Shown here one piece after another: positions 1 to 8,237 of a stretch of 16,598 nt of DNA (positions are counted from its first letter, which is position 1; each line of letters opens with the position of its first letter). Source of the stretch: Limnoraphis robusta CS-951 (lineage in GTDB: Bacteria; Cyanobacteriota; Cyanobacteriia; Cyanobacteriales; Microcoleaceae). Under the pieces are notes generated by a model. It was not told the DNA's origin, ran no database searches, and saw only the letters and a list, made by a program, of their open reading frames with translations. The stretch covers positions 1 through 16,598 of the forward strand of contig NZ_LATL02000007.1 in assembly GCF_000972705.2 (NCBI RefSeq), read 5' to 3'. A program made the position numbers and the translations under genes.

Positions 1-109
1 AGTTGTATGAAATATTGAGCCATTTTAAATCCAATAAAAACTTCAATTTGATTGATAAACTCCATTGTTATTCGTAAGTTTTAATCAACCTCTTTTTAAG
101 TCCATCAAA

Positions 110-3100
110 ATGAAAAAGAAAAGAAATTATCAAAAACCGTTTTTATTCCAACTAGCAGACTGGGAAAAAAATCATCTTTCTTTTCAAGAAAAACTGAATA
201 TTATTGTCAAAGAAACTCGTGATTTTCTCAACGTAGATCGAGTCAAAATTTATCAATTTCAAATAGAGGGAAGCGGTGTTGTTATTGCTGAATCTGTTAA
301 ATTAGAACAATTACCCTCACTGCTCGGCTTGCATTTTTCAGCCCAAGATATTCCCTCTGTTGCTCGCGCTCAATTCAATAAAGCCCATCAACGAATTATC
401 ATAGATGTCTCAGCCAAACGAAAAATCCTCGACTCCGCCAACTCACAATTAAGTGAACCGAATCGATTAAATGCTGAGATTCGCTATGCTCCCGTCGATG
501 AATGTCATCTCCAATATTTAGTCGGAATGGGAGTTTTATCATCCTTGGCTATTCCCATTTTTCACTGGGAACAATTGTGGGGTTTATTCATCATTCATCA
601 TGCGGAACCGCGACGCTTTAGCGAACCCGAACTGCAAACAGTAGAACTCTTAAGTAAACAAGTTTCCCTGGCAATTGCCCAAGCTACATTGATAGCCCAA
701 GCCGAACAACAACAACAACAAGAAAAAGCGATCGCTCGCATCAACAAAATTTTCGCTGAAAACCTTGACGAACATCAAACCTGGCAAACTGTTCTTGAAG
801 AAAGCATCAAGATCTTAAAAGGCGATGGAGGACGTGTTTATTTCACAGAGGATCTCACTGGTCAATCCCCCAAATTATACACCTGTGGCGAACAACCGAG
901 CCTAGCCGAACTCGAAAACAGTTCAAGTTGGCAAGATTTGATCCAGCAAAACACTCAACCCATTAAGCCCAAACCCGATTCCACACCGTTTAAAAATGTT
1001 GATGAGAGTCATTCCATCGGAAACAACAAGCCCTGTATTTTTACAGTTTTGGAGTTTTCCAAACATCCCCATCTCCAACCCCTAACAGAAGCTTTTGCAA
1101 ATACTTCCATTCACTCATTACTGATCATTCCTCTGGGATCTCGTCAGCAAGAAATCGGTTATCTCACCTTGTTTAGAACAGAACGAGAAATCGAAATCCT
1201 GTGGGCAGGCTACCATAACACCGATCCGCGTAATCAAATCACTCGACGCTCCTTTGAAACTTGGCGAGAAATACGGCGACAAGCTCCCATTTGGCAACCT
1301 AACGAACTCAAATTAGGACAATCGCTGAGTCTACACCTTTATGTTGGCTTTACGCAACGCCAACTGACTCATCTGATCGAGAATCAAGCCTCCTATGATC
1401 GAGTCACCAAACTCCCCAATCGGATTGTCTTAGAACAACAACTAACACTAGCATTAATTGATGTTCTGCACAACGGCAATATGGTTGCAGTAGCAGTTTT
1501 AGGCTTAGATCAGTTTAAAACCATTAATGAATCTTTTGGATATCAAGTCGGAGATAGTTTCTTACAAGAAGTTGCTGTTCGTTTGCAAAGTCGCCTAGAA
1601 CAACTCCAACTGAATAATACCCTGCTGGCTCGTTGGCATGGGGATGGATTTGCATTAATCTTTTCTCAGGTGGCTTATGCCGATGACACGATAACCCTGT
1701 GTCAAAGCTTGCTTGACATCTTTCGAGAGCCATTGTACATTCACACTCAAGCTATTTACCTCAACGGCAGTATCGGCGTGGCTTTGGCACCCTACGACGG
1801 AGAAAGTGCAGCAACACTCCTCAAACACGCAGAAATTGCCCTAGATCAAGCCAAACAATATGGCAAAAACACCTACAAACTCTATACACCTGAGAGTGCA
1901 ACAATTAATCCGACTCATCTAACGCTAGAGGCTGACTTACAGAAAGCATTAAAACAAGAGGAGTTTGCCATTCACTACCAGCCCCAAATCGAACTCTCAA
2001 CAGGAAAACTAAGCGGTTTGGAAGCTTTAATTCGTTGGTATCATCCTCGCTTTGGGGTGATATATCCTCATCACTTTCTTCCAGTCGCCGAACACATGAA
2101 CGAACTCAAAGCTATTGGGGCTTGGGTTTTACAAACGGCTTGCACTCAACAACGCATTTGGCAACTAACAGGATTATCCCCTGCAAAAATTAGTGTCAAT
2201 CTCTCTGTGAATCAGTTTCAACAAGAGGATTTAGTTGATGTGTTGATCAGTACCCTTCAACAAGCCCAGATGGAACCTAAATATCTGGAACTTGAAATTA
2301 CAGAAACTGCTCTTATGGGCGATATTGAAAGATCAATGATTCGACTCAAGCAATTGCGGCAAGCCGGAATTCAGATTGCAATTGATAATTTTGGTCGAGG
2401 TTATTGTTCTCTCATTTCTCTCAAACATTTACCGATTCAAACTTTAAAAATAGATTCGTCTTTTGTCGAAGATTTAATGAGTGATCCGAAGCAAGGTGCT
2501 ATTTTACAGGCTCTTGTCAATTTAGGGAATGCTCTAGAATTTAATGTTTTAGCGAAGGGAGTGGAAACCCGACAACAGTTAGAATTTTTGCAATCTATTG
2601 GTTGTAATCAGGCTCAAGGTTATCTGATTAGTCATCCTTTATCGGCAGAAGGAATCATTAAATTGTTGATGAAATCTCAACCTCTGACACCGATTTATTC
2701 TAGATTATGTACAACGAATAGCCCGATTATTCCTTTGAGCGGAACTCCAGTTTCTACACCCGAACCTTTAGCTCAAACGGTAGCCATAGATCAACAAACA
2801 CTGGCTGAAAAAATTCTTGAATATGCTCATTTGAAAGAAGAACTTAAACAGCAAGCCATTCGAGAAAGACTCGTCATGGAAATCGGACAGAAAATTCGCA
2901 ATTCTCTCAATCTCAATGATATTCTTAATACAACGGCTCAAGAAGTACGAGAGCTTTTGGAAACAGATCGGGTGATTTTGTACCGCTTTGATGCTCAGTG
3001 GAATGGAACCGTTGTAGTTGAGTCGGTTGTACCCGGTTATCCAGCTAGCTTAGAGGATGAAATTGATGATCCTTGTTTTAGAGAAAGCTATGTTAAATAT

Positions 3101-3895
3101 TATCGTCAGGGAAGAATTAGAGCCATTGATAATATTAAGGAAGCTGATTTGAACCCTTGCCATATCGAACTCCTGGAACGCTACGCCGTTAAGGCTAATT
3201 TGGTGGTTCCGATTGTTTATCAAGATAAATTATGGGGATTGATGATTGCTCATCATTGTCGGGATATTAGACATTGGGAACAACATGAAATTAAGCTTTT
3301 GAGTGAATTATCCGCTCAAGCCGCGATCGCCATTCATCAAGGGGAACTTTATCAACAACTAGAAACCGCTAATCAAGAATTAGAACGTTTAGCTGCTCGT
3401 GATAGTTTAACTCAAATTGCGAACCGTCATTGTTTTGATCGGGTGTTAGAAAAAGAATGGACTAGGTTAATGCGATCGCAAGATCAACTGTCGCTAATTT
3501 TATGTGATATTGATAGTTTTAAACTCTACAATGACACCTACGGACATCAAGCCGGAGATCATTGTTTGCACCAAGTCGCCCAAGCGATCAAAGCGGGAGT
3601 CAAACGTCCAGCCGATTTAGTCGCTCGTTACGGAGGAGAAGAATTTGCTGTGATTTTACCCGCTACTTCCTTAGAAGGGGCGCTGCGAGTTGCGGAGGAA
3701 ATTCGAGTGCGGGTGAGGGCCTTGGGTATTTCTCACGCTGAGTCCGTTTATGGCTGCGTGACGCTTAGTTTAGGGGTTGCGACGGTTATCCCCAATACGA
3801 GTTTATCAATTCCTATCCTGATTGGTGCGGCAGATGAAGCGTTGTATCGAGCCAAGGCGACGGGACGCGATCGCAGTTGTTGGTCTTCAAATTGA
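110..3895 (+). CDS. cph2: Cph2-like hybrid phytochrome/cyanobacteriochrome with GGDEF and EAL domains
   Basis: Predicted cytoplasmic light sensor controlling c-di-GMP, 1261 residues from the ATG at 110; an in-frame TTG at 65 is less likely. GAF1 (about 25-195) has the phytochrome DIP motif (80-82) and the bilin-binding pair Cys132-His133. GAF2 (about 215-425) carries the tongue motif RRSF at 379-382 with W385 and E387. GGDEF1 (about 430-595) has the degenerate signature HGDGF at 510-514. The EAL domain (about 605-860) has E638, N697, E729, K780 and E819, but DNFG at 759-762 instead of DDFG, and Lys816 where AEGVET normally has Glu. GAF3 (about 920-1085) is a two-cysteine DXCF cyanobacteriochrome: DPCF at 987-990 and Cys1017-His1018. 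GGDEF2 (about 1095-1261) keeps GGEEF (1175-1179) and an RxxD inhibitory site (1166-1169). Domain order and length match Synechocystis Cph2. Inference: only the blue-sensing GAF3-GGDEF2 output is clearly catalytic. Confidence 0.93.
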   Translation: MKKKRNYQKPFLFQLADWEKNHLSFQEKLNIIVKETRDFLNVDRVKIYQFQIEGSGVVIAESVKLEQLPSLLGLHFSAQDIPSVARAQFNKAHQRIIIDVSAKRKILDSANSQLSEPNRLNAEIRYAPVDECHLQYLVGMGVLSSLAIPIFHWEQLWGLFIIHHAEPRRFSEPELQTVELLSKQVSLAIAQATLIAQAEQQQQQEKAIARINKIFAENLDEHQTWQTVLEESIKILKGDGGRVYFTEDLTGQSPKLYTCGEQPSLAELENSSSWQDLIQQNTQPIKPKPDSTPFKNVDESHSIGNNKPCIFTVLEFSKHPHLQPLTEAFANTSIHSLLIIPLGSRQQEIGYLTLFRTEREIEILWAGYHNTDPRNQITRRSFETWREIRRQAPIWQPNELKLGQSLSLHLYVGFTQRQLTHLIENQASYDRVTKLPNRIVLEQQLTLALIDVLHNGNMVAVAVLGLDQFKTINESFGYQVGDSFLQEVAVRLQSRLEQLQLNNTLLARWHGDGFALIFSQVAYADDTITLCQSLLDIFREPLYIHTQAIYLNGSIGVALAPYDGESAATLLKHAEIALDQAKQYGKNTYKLYTPESATINPTHLTLEADLQKALKQEEFAIHYQPQIELSTGKLSGLEALIRWYHPRFGVIYPHHFLPVAEHMNELKAIGAWVLQTACTQQRIWQLTGLSPAKISVNLSVNQFQQEDLVDVLISTLQQAQMEPKYLELEITETALMGDIERSMIRLKQLRQAGIQIAIDNFGRGYCSLISLKHLPIQTLKIDSSFVEDLMSDPKQGAILQALVNLGNALEFNVLAKGVETRQQLEFLQSIGCNQAQGYLISHPLSAEGIIKLLMKSQPLTPIYSRLCTTNSPIIPLSGTPVSTPEPLAQTVAIDQQTLAEKILEYAHLKEELKQQAIRERLVMEIGQKIRNSLNLNDILNTTAQEVRELLETDRVILYRFDAQWNGTVVVESVVPGYPASLEDEIDDPCFRESYVKYYRQGRIRAIDNIKEADLNPCHIELLERYAVKANLVVPIVYQDKLWGLMIAHHCRDIRHWEQHEIKLLSELSAQAAIAIHQGELYQQLETANQELERLAARDSLTQIANRHCFDRVLEKEWTRLMRSQDQLSLILCDIDSFKLYNDTYGHQAGDHCLHQVAQAIKAGVKRPADLVARYGGEEFAVILPATSLEGALRVAEEIRVRVRALGISHAESVYGCVTLSLGVATVIPNTSLSIPILIGAADEALYRAKATGRDRSCWSSN

Positions 3896-3983
3896 AACAA
3901 TTCTGTCGTGATCACCTCCGACTGCTACACTGAGAAGATTAGCCGCTCAGATTTACATTAGACCAGAAACATAAACAAGCTTG

Positions 3984-4505
3984 ATGGATATTTCAGAATT
4001 CCTTGAACTTTCTGCGGGTAAGTGGTTTTCTCAACGTACTATTCACAACTTATCCTCTGGACAATTGCAAGCAGGTAAATCCAACCTGACGATTACGCTT
4101 TTGCCTCAAAATGAACCTAGCATTACTCAACTGTGCGAACATCACCAAGTTGATCCGACAATGGCTTGGGGGGGATTCCAACTGGCTTGGGAGGGAACTG
4201 TAGAGGGCGACTCTCAAAGCCAGACGGGTTCAACAATGTTAGTTCCCTTGATTGACTCTGATTCACCCCATGAAGGTCAATTTTTACAAAAAAGACCAGG
4301 TTATGATGACCATGCCTTCAAAGGGAGTTATTTTTTAGGAGAGGATGAAGTTTTAGTTTTGATTACAGAAACCGATAACTTTTATGTTGAAGAACGGTTA
4401 TGGTATCTGATGCCCAATTTGCGACTGCGAACCAGCATTTTCAAGCATACCAATGGCTTTAGCCAAGCTTCTTTTTGTTCAGAAATTCGGATTGGCATTA
4501 AGTAG
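3984..4505 (+). CDS. CpcS/CpeS-family phycobiliprotein lyase
   Basis: Chromophore lyase-like protein of 173 residues. The family attaches phycocyanobilin or phycoerythrobilin to cysteines of phycobiliprotein subunits and folds as a lipocalin-like barrel. Visible family signatures are SAGKWFSQRT (10-19), a WEGT stretch (69-72), GSTMLVP (82-88), EERLW (136-140, preceded by Y134), PNLRLRTS (144-151) and SFCSEIR (163-169). The ATG at 3984 is preferred to the TTG directly before it. The middle of the protein is divergent from what I remember of canonical CpcS and CpeS, so I cannot say whether it is CpcS, CpcU, CpeS or CpeU, and I give no symbol. It follows the Cph2-like gene on the same strand after 88 bp, so co-transcription is possible. 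Because Cph2 domains attach bilin autocatalytically, a direct functional partnership is not required. Confidence 0.88.
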   Translation: MDISEFLELSAGKWFSQRTIHNLSSGQLQAGKSNLTITLLPQNEPSITQLCEHHQVDPTMAWGGFQLAWEGTVEGDSQSQTGSTMLVPLIDSDSPHEGQFLQKRPGYDDHAFKGSYFLGEDEVLVLITETDNFYVEERLWYLMPNLRLRTSIFKHTNGFSQASFCSEIRIGIK

Positions 4506-4510
4506 ACAGT

Positions 4511-4595
4511 CAACAGTAACCAGTTATTTCAGTTTACAGTTATTAGCTATCAACTGTTCACTGATAACTGGTTACTGTAAACTGTAAACTGTTGA
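4511..4595. repeat. Intergenic inverted repeat between convergent genes
   Basis: A 14-bp perfect inverted repeat (CAGTAACCAGTTAT at 4514-4527, complement at 4564-4577) encloses a 36-nt loop. The loop itself contains further CAGTT/AACTG half-sites, and ACTGTAAACT occurs twice in overlap at 4574-4590. The element fills the gap between the lyase stop and the stop of the SH3-like gene. It has no T-tract but could fold in transcripts from either side. CACTGATAACTG (4559-4570) recurs inverted at 11179-11190, so this appears to be a dispersed repeat family. Confidence 0.7.
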
Positions 4596-5237
4596 TTATC
4601 GGCACATAATTAGGGTATTAGCGGAGATAAAACCTGCTAACGGTTCGGCAATTTCGACCCAATTGCGAGGTTCATTATTCGGATCTCGAATCAGTTTATA
4701 ACCTTCGACGAGGTAGACTTCCTGGCCCGAAGCGATTCCTCCCACACGAGACGCCGAACTAGAGGGTTTTGATCGAACCGCCACGCCTCTGGGTGCAGCG
4801 AAGCGATCGATGCGACGACATAGAGAAGCAGGTTGTTGAGGCGGCTGAGAAATCACATCATCCGAACACAGCATTAAGTTACTGCGTCCTCCCGGATAAC
4901 CATTGGAGATAAATCCACGCATCGGATAGGTAATTTCGATCCAAGTTCGACCATCAGGCCCCCGAATGCCTTGATAATTGCGAACCAGGGTGACTTCATC
5001 TTTATGGCGAACCCCCCCGACTCGGGGAGAATTAGGAGTAGGTCGGGCGCGAACCGCCAAGCCTTGAGGTTCAAACACCTGACGACACAGATCCGATGTC
5101 GTTTCAGCGCTGCCTTCAGAGGGGGAAAATTTAGACGGAACTGCTTTTTCATTGGCGATCGCCCGATAGGGTATGGCGATCGCAACGATTAACAAACTAC
5201 CCAGCCAGGGTATCCACCGAGACTCATAAGACAACAT
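4596..5237 (-). CDS. Secreted protein with two SH3-like repeats
   Basis: Predicted exported protein of 213 residues. The N-terminus has a hydrophobic signal segment (about 9-23) and a likely signal peptidase I site after AIA at 26-28. Two tandem repeats follow (about 50-125 and 139-213). Each starts with LCR, contains GVAVRSKP- or GLAVRARP-like strands followed by RVGG, then a W-[IV]-E-I strand and a GFIS motif, and ends with a Cys. This resembles bacterial SH3 (SH3b) domains, which often bind cell wall or mediate extracytoplasmic contacts. Cys51/Cys124 and Cys140/Cys212 bracket the repeats and could form one disulfide each. The gene lies 46 bp downstream of pheS on the same strand and is probably read through from it; a link to translation is not implied. 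The precise role is unknown. Confidence 0.8.
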   Translation of the reverse strand: MLSYESRWIPWLGSLLIVAIAIPYRAIANEKAVPSKFSPSEGSAETTSDLCRQVFEPQGLAVRARPTPNSPRVGGVRHKDEVTLVRNYQGIRGPDGRTWIEITYPMRGFISNGYPGGRSNLMLCSDDVISQPPQQPASLCRRIDRFAAPRGVAVRSKPSSSASRVGGIASGQEVYLVEGYKLIRDPNNEPRNWVEIAEPLAGFISANTLIMCR

Positions 5238-5283
5238 ATTTATTCTCGTTCAACTCCTCACACAACCCACACTTTAAAATTGA

Positions 5284-6276
5284 TTAAAATTGTCGCAAAA
5301 AGCGTAAATCACTGGCATAGACCCGGCGAATATCATCAAGCTGATGTAAAACCATCGCAAAGCGTTCGACCCCAAATCCGGCGGCAAATCCGGTATATTT
5401 CTCCGAATCATAGCCAACGGCTTTAAACACATTCGGATCAACCATGCCACAACCCAACACTTCTAACCATTTGCCTTGCCATTGTAAGTCTACTTCGGCT
5501 GAGGGTTCGGTGAAGGGGAAATAACTCGCCCGGAAGCGAATCGGTAAATCCCCAAACATCTGACGCAGGAACTCTTTAATTGTCCCTTTGAGGTCGCTAA
5601 AGCGCAATCCTTCATCAACGGCTAGGAGTTCGATTTGATGAAACACTGCCGCATGAGTTGCATCAACGGTATCGCGCCGATAAACCCGACCCGGTACTAT
5701 AACCCGTAAAGGGGGTTTTTGTTGTTCCATGTAGCGAATTTGTACCGGAGAAGTATGGGTTCGCAGTAAGTTCCCATCCGGTAAATAGAAGGTATCCTGC
5801 ATATCTCGGGCCGGATGATCGGCAGGCATATTCAACGCGGCAAAGTTGTAATAATCGCTTTCCATATCCGGCCCTGTGGCGACGGTGTAGCCCAAACCGA
5901 CAAAAATATCGAGGGCGCGATCAATGATGCCGTTGAGGGGGTGTATTTGACCTTGGGGGCGATAAATTCCCGGCATGGTGACATCGAGGCTTTCGCTTTT
6001 CAGTCGGGCTTCGAGTTGGGCTGCTTGTAGGGCAGTGCGTTTATCGTCTAAGTCGGTTTGGATGGCTTGTTTGACTTCATTTGTGATCGCACCAATACGG
6101 GGACGTTCACTCGGATCGAGTTTTCCCATTGCCCCAAGCACTTGGGAGAGTTGACCTTTTTTGCCAAAGTAGTTAATTCGTAACTGTTCGAGTTGATCGA
6201 GGCTTTGGCAAGCGGTAATCTCGGTTTGGGCATTTTGGCGCAGTTCTTGGAGTTGGGCGTCAATTTGGGTACTCAT
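5284..6276 (-). CDS. pheS: Phenylalanyl-tRNA synthetase alpha subunit
   Basis: Catalytic subunit of the alpha2-beta2 class II synthetase that charges tRNA-Phe with phenylalanine in the cytoplasm. The 330-residue length matches bacterial PheS (E. coli 327). The N-terminal coiled coil that contacts tRNA spans about 1-95. The catalytic core shows the HPL start of the domain (112-114), the motif 2 region [13 protein letters not shown] (196-208) with FHQIE (212-216), and motif 3 [10 protein letters not shown] (300-309) with its conserved Arg. The ATG at 6276 gives a full-length N-terminus. No pheT is in the window, so the beta subunit is encoded elsewhere, as is common in cyanobacteria. The gene is divergent from surE across a 217-bp spacer that must hold both promoters. 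Confidence 0.97.
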   Translation of the reverse strand: MSTQIDAQLQELRQNAQTEITACQSLDQLEQLRINYFGKKGQLSQVLGAMGKLDPSERPRIGAITNEVKQAIQTDLDDKRTALQAAQLEARLKSESLDVTMPGIYRPQGQIHPLNGIIDRALDIFVGLGYTVATGPDMESDYYNFAALNMPADHPARDMQDTFYLPDGNLLRTHTSPVQIRYMEQQKPPLRVIVPGRVYRRDTVDATHAAVFHQIELLAVDEGLRFSDLKGTIKEFLRQMFGDLPIRFRASYFPFTEPSAEVDLQWQGKWLEVLGCGMVDPNVFKAVGYDSEKYTGFAAGFGVERFAMVLHQLDDIRRVYASDLRFLRQF

Positions 6277-6493
6277 ATCGGGAATGTTTACTATACAACT
6301 TGGAAGTTTAAAGCAAAGTTAGCCGTGCAGATTGAATCCATCGCGATTCGAGCGGCGCAAAAATCGTAACATTGATTGAGAGACAAAGACGCTTACTATT
6401 AAGATTACACCCATTGTTGGGCGATCGCTGTTGAGTCATAAGCGGAACATTTATTTTGGCCCTGCACCTACACGATAATCAGAAATTGCATCC

Positions 6494-7297
6494 ATGAAAC
6501 TGTTAATCAGTAATGATGACGGCATTTTTGCCCAAGGAATTCGTAGCCTTGCTAATCATCTCGCAGAAGTCGGCCATGAGGTCAAGGTGGTTTGTCCCGA
6601 TCAAGAACGATCCGCTACAGGTCACGGTTTGACGCTTCATCAACCCATTCGGGCGGAGAAGGTGGAATCGGTTTTTCATCCCCAGGTGAAGGCTTGGGCT
6701 TGTTCGGGAACTCCGGCGGACTGTGTGAAGTTGGCTTTGTTTGGGTTACTCGATACTCGCCCGGATTTTGTTCTGGCTGGGGTGAACCACGGCCCGAATT
6801 TGGGAACGGATGTTATCTACTCGGGTACGGTTTCTGCGGCGATGGAAGGGATGATTGAAGGCATTCCCAGTATTGCTTTGAGTCTGGGGAGTTATTCGGC
6901 GCGTCAGTTTCAAGCGTCTGTTCGTTTTGCGGAACGTTTGCTCAAACAGTTGGAAAAACGTCCTTTATCTCAGGTTATGCTGCTTAATGTTAACATTCCG
7001 GCGGTGCCTGAAGAAGATATTCTGGGTGTGATGATCGCTCGTCAAGGAATTCGTCGCTATATTGATATTTTTGAAAAGCGCGTTGACCCCAGGGGGAAAA
7101 CTTACTATTGGTTAGCCGGAGAAGTCTTAGAAGAGGTCGAAGATCCTCAAAAGACTTTGATTAATGATGATTTACCAACAGATGTGCAGGCTTTACGCCA
7201 AAATTACATTACTATGACTCCCCTGCAATACAATCTCACTCACACGACCGGATTAAAAGAATTGCAAACCTGGCACAATGAACAAATTACCGATTGA
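6494..7297 (+). CDS. surE: 5'/3'-nucleotidase SurE
   Basis: Metal-dependent phosphatase that dephosphorylates nucleoside 5'- and 3'-monophosphates; the family is linked to stationary-phase survival. The protein has 267 residues. Expected catalytic residues are visible: Asp8-Asp9 in SNDDG (6-10), Ser40 in QERSATGHG (37-45), and Asn98 in VNHGPNLG (97-104). Further family signatures are [12 protein letters not shown] (71-82) and [11 protein letters not shown] (109-119). The C-terminal arm is present and the gene looks intact. It starts at ATG 6494 and diverges from pheS. A weak promoter-like pair (TTGATT at 6372, TACTAT at 6394, 16-bp spacer) sits about 95 bp upstream of the start and is only suggestive. 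Confidence 0.97.
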   Translation: MKLLISNDDGIFAQGIRSLANHLAEVGHEVKVVCPDQERSATGHGLTLHQPIRAEKVESVFHPQVKAWACSGTPADCVKLALFGLLDTRPDFVLAGVNHGPNLGTDVIYSGTVSAAMEGMIEGIPSIALSLGSYSARQFQASVRFAERLLKQLEKRPLSQVMLLNVNIPAVPEEDILGVMIARQGIRRYIDIFEKRVDPRGKTYYWLAGEVLEEVEDPQKTLINDDLPTDVQALRQNYITMTPLQYNLTHTTGLKELQTWHNEQITD

Positions 7298-7324
7298 AAA
7301 TTAAGACAGTCTTAAGTCGGTTGA

Positions 7325-7387
7325 CAAAAAAGAGCAGTTGTGATGAAAAGATTCGGTTTTTGTCAGACTCGATCTGCTTCTTTTTTA
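7325..7387 (+). terminator. Possible terminator-like hairpin after surE
   Basis: An A-tract plus GAGCAG (to 7336) can pair imperfectly with CTGCTTC followed by a T-tract (7374-7386). A competing 9-bp repeat, TGACAAAAA (7322-7330) with TTTTTGTCA (7357-7365), overlaps it. The loop is long and the stem weak, so termination is uncertain. Apart from this and the tandem repeat at 7558, I see nothing in the 284-bp spacer 7298-7581. Confidence 0.3.
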
Positions 7388-7557
7388 GGGATGTTGACTG
7401 ATTGTATCTTTTTTACCGAAAAAATCCGTATTTTCGAGGTTGATGGAAATAGCAGGAGAGTTAGACTAGAGATAGAGAGCAACATTGTGCCGCATCGCTG
7501 ATGCTTCTACGAGAGTTGTTACTTTTGCTTGCAAGGGGTCGTCAGTTTTGTCTACCT

Positions 7558-7577
7558 GAGTCATTTTGAGTCATTTA
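7558..7577 (+). repeat. Tandem 10-bp direct repeat just upstream of a gene start
   Basis: TGAGTCATTT occurs twice back to back, ending 4 bp before the ATG at 7582. It sits where a ribosome binding site would be, and none is obvious. It could be a regulatory site or simply a short duplication. Confidence 0.6.
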
Positions 7578-7581
7578 TTCT

Positions 7582-7986
7582 ATGAACGCTGATACCTTCA
7601 ATACATACTCTGTTACTTGTCCGATTTGTCATCATACAAGCATTGTCTCCTCAATGGGGGTGTTTGGTGGACTTTTCACTTGTCCCCATTGTCATACTCA
7701 TTTTGTGATTAGCAATAGTGGCCATTTTGTTCGTGATCCTTTCTGTCTACAAAAGTGGGCTGTTGGGCAGATGTTACGCCGTCAGAGTCATCCTTGGGCG
7801 AGAATTCGTCGAGATTTATGGCTGACTCGACGTTTTCCCCTGGCGGTTTTAGTCAGTGGCATTTTATTTATCAGTTTAGCCATTGCTGCTACTAATCAAT
7901 TGAATACTGAACAAAGTACACTCGATATGCAGTCCGAGTCTATACAGGAAGAAGAATCTGATTCTCAATCTCCTGATTTTCATTGA
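7582..7986 (+). CDS. Small zinc-ribbon protein with one transmembrane helix
   Basis: Hypothetical protein of 134 residues that I do not recognise as a named family. The N-terminus has a probable zinc ribbon: CPIC (13-16) and CPHC (34-37), spaced like a four-cysteine metal site. A basic, Arg-rich stretch (65-84) precedes a hydrophobic segment (about 86-104) long enough to span the membrane. The Arg-rich side faces the N-terminus, so by the positive-inside rule the zinc ribbon should be cytoplasmic and the acidic, Ser/Glu-rich tail (105-134) outside. No catalytic motif is visible. It is flanked by surE upstream and a probable decayed gene downstream. The coding call rests on the CxxC pairs and the coherent architecture. 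Confidence 0.7.
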   Translation: MNADTFNTYSVTCPICHHTSIVSSMGVFGGLFTCPHCHTHFVISNSGHFVRDPFCLQKWAVGQMLRRQSHPWARIRRDLWLTRRFPLAVLVSGILFISLAIAATNQLNTEQSTLDMQSESIQEEESDSQSPDFH

Positions 7987-8237
7987 GTGACTGAGATTAA
8001 GGTTCAGCAAGTTTTGACTGCAATTTTTGATGAGATTTTACACGTCTATTTGGGCAATACAGCTCGAAAAGATGTTATTTTGCTATCGTGAACCTGATAA
8101 TTTAATCGGCTTGATTTGTCTAAAACTCGGGCATTTTTTTGAGTTAAATTGGGTGATTGATTGGACTAGATTAACTCTCCAATGGTAATTTTGATGAATT
8201 GACTTTAGGCGAGGATTTTTGGATCAACCTTTGTTAA
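7987..8237 (+). pseudogene. Possible decayed gene with two frameshifts
   Basis: The three plus-strand frames each carry a coherent-looking segment that hands over to the next. Frame A reads 7987-8091 from a GTG directly after the preceding stop. Frame B is open from ATG 8030 to 8188 (52 codons, including REPDNLIGL and FELNWVIDW). Frame C reads 8175-8237 (including NFDELTLGEDFWINL). Joined, they would give roughly 80 residues rich in Trp, Asp and Leu. I do not recognise the family. The alternative is that frame B is a real 52-residue gene, or that the open frames are chance. Confidence 0.27.

Noticed and set aside
65..109. TTG start extending the Cph2-like protein by 15 residues
   Set aside because: The added residues are upstream of the first conserved segment and an ATG is available at 110, which gives the better start.
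1524..1733. Minus-strand ORF inside the Cph2-like gene
   Set aside because: It is a shadow of the GGDEF1 coding sequence with no protein-family character.
4874..5185. 103-codon minus-strand ORF overlapping the SH3-like gene
   Set aside because: It is a different frame of the same strand as a gene with clear signal peptide and repeats; its sequence lacks protein character.
6372..6399. TTGATT-16-TACTAT as the surE promoter
   Set aside because: The match is weak and the region is AT-rich; not strong enough to list as a feature.
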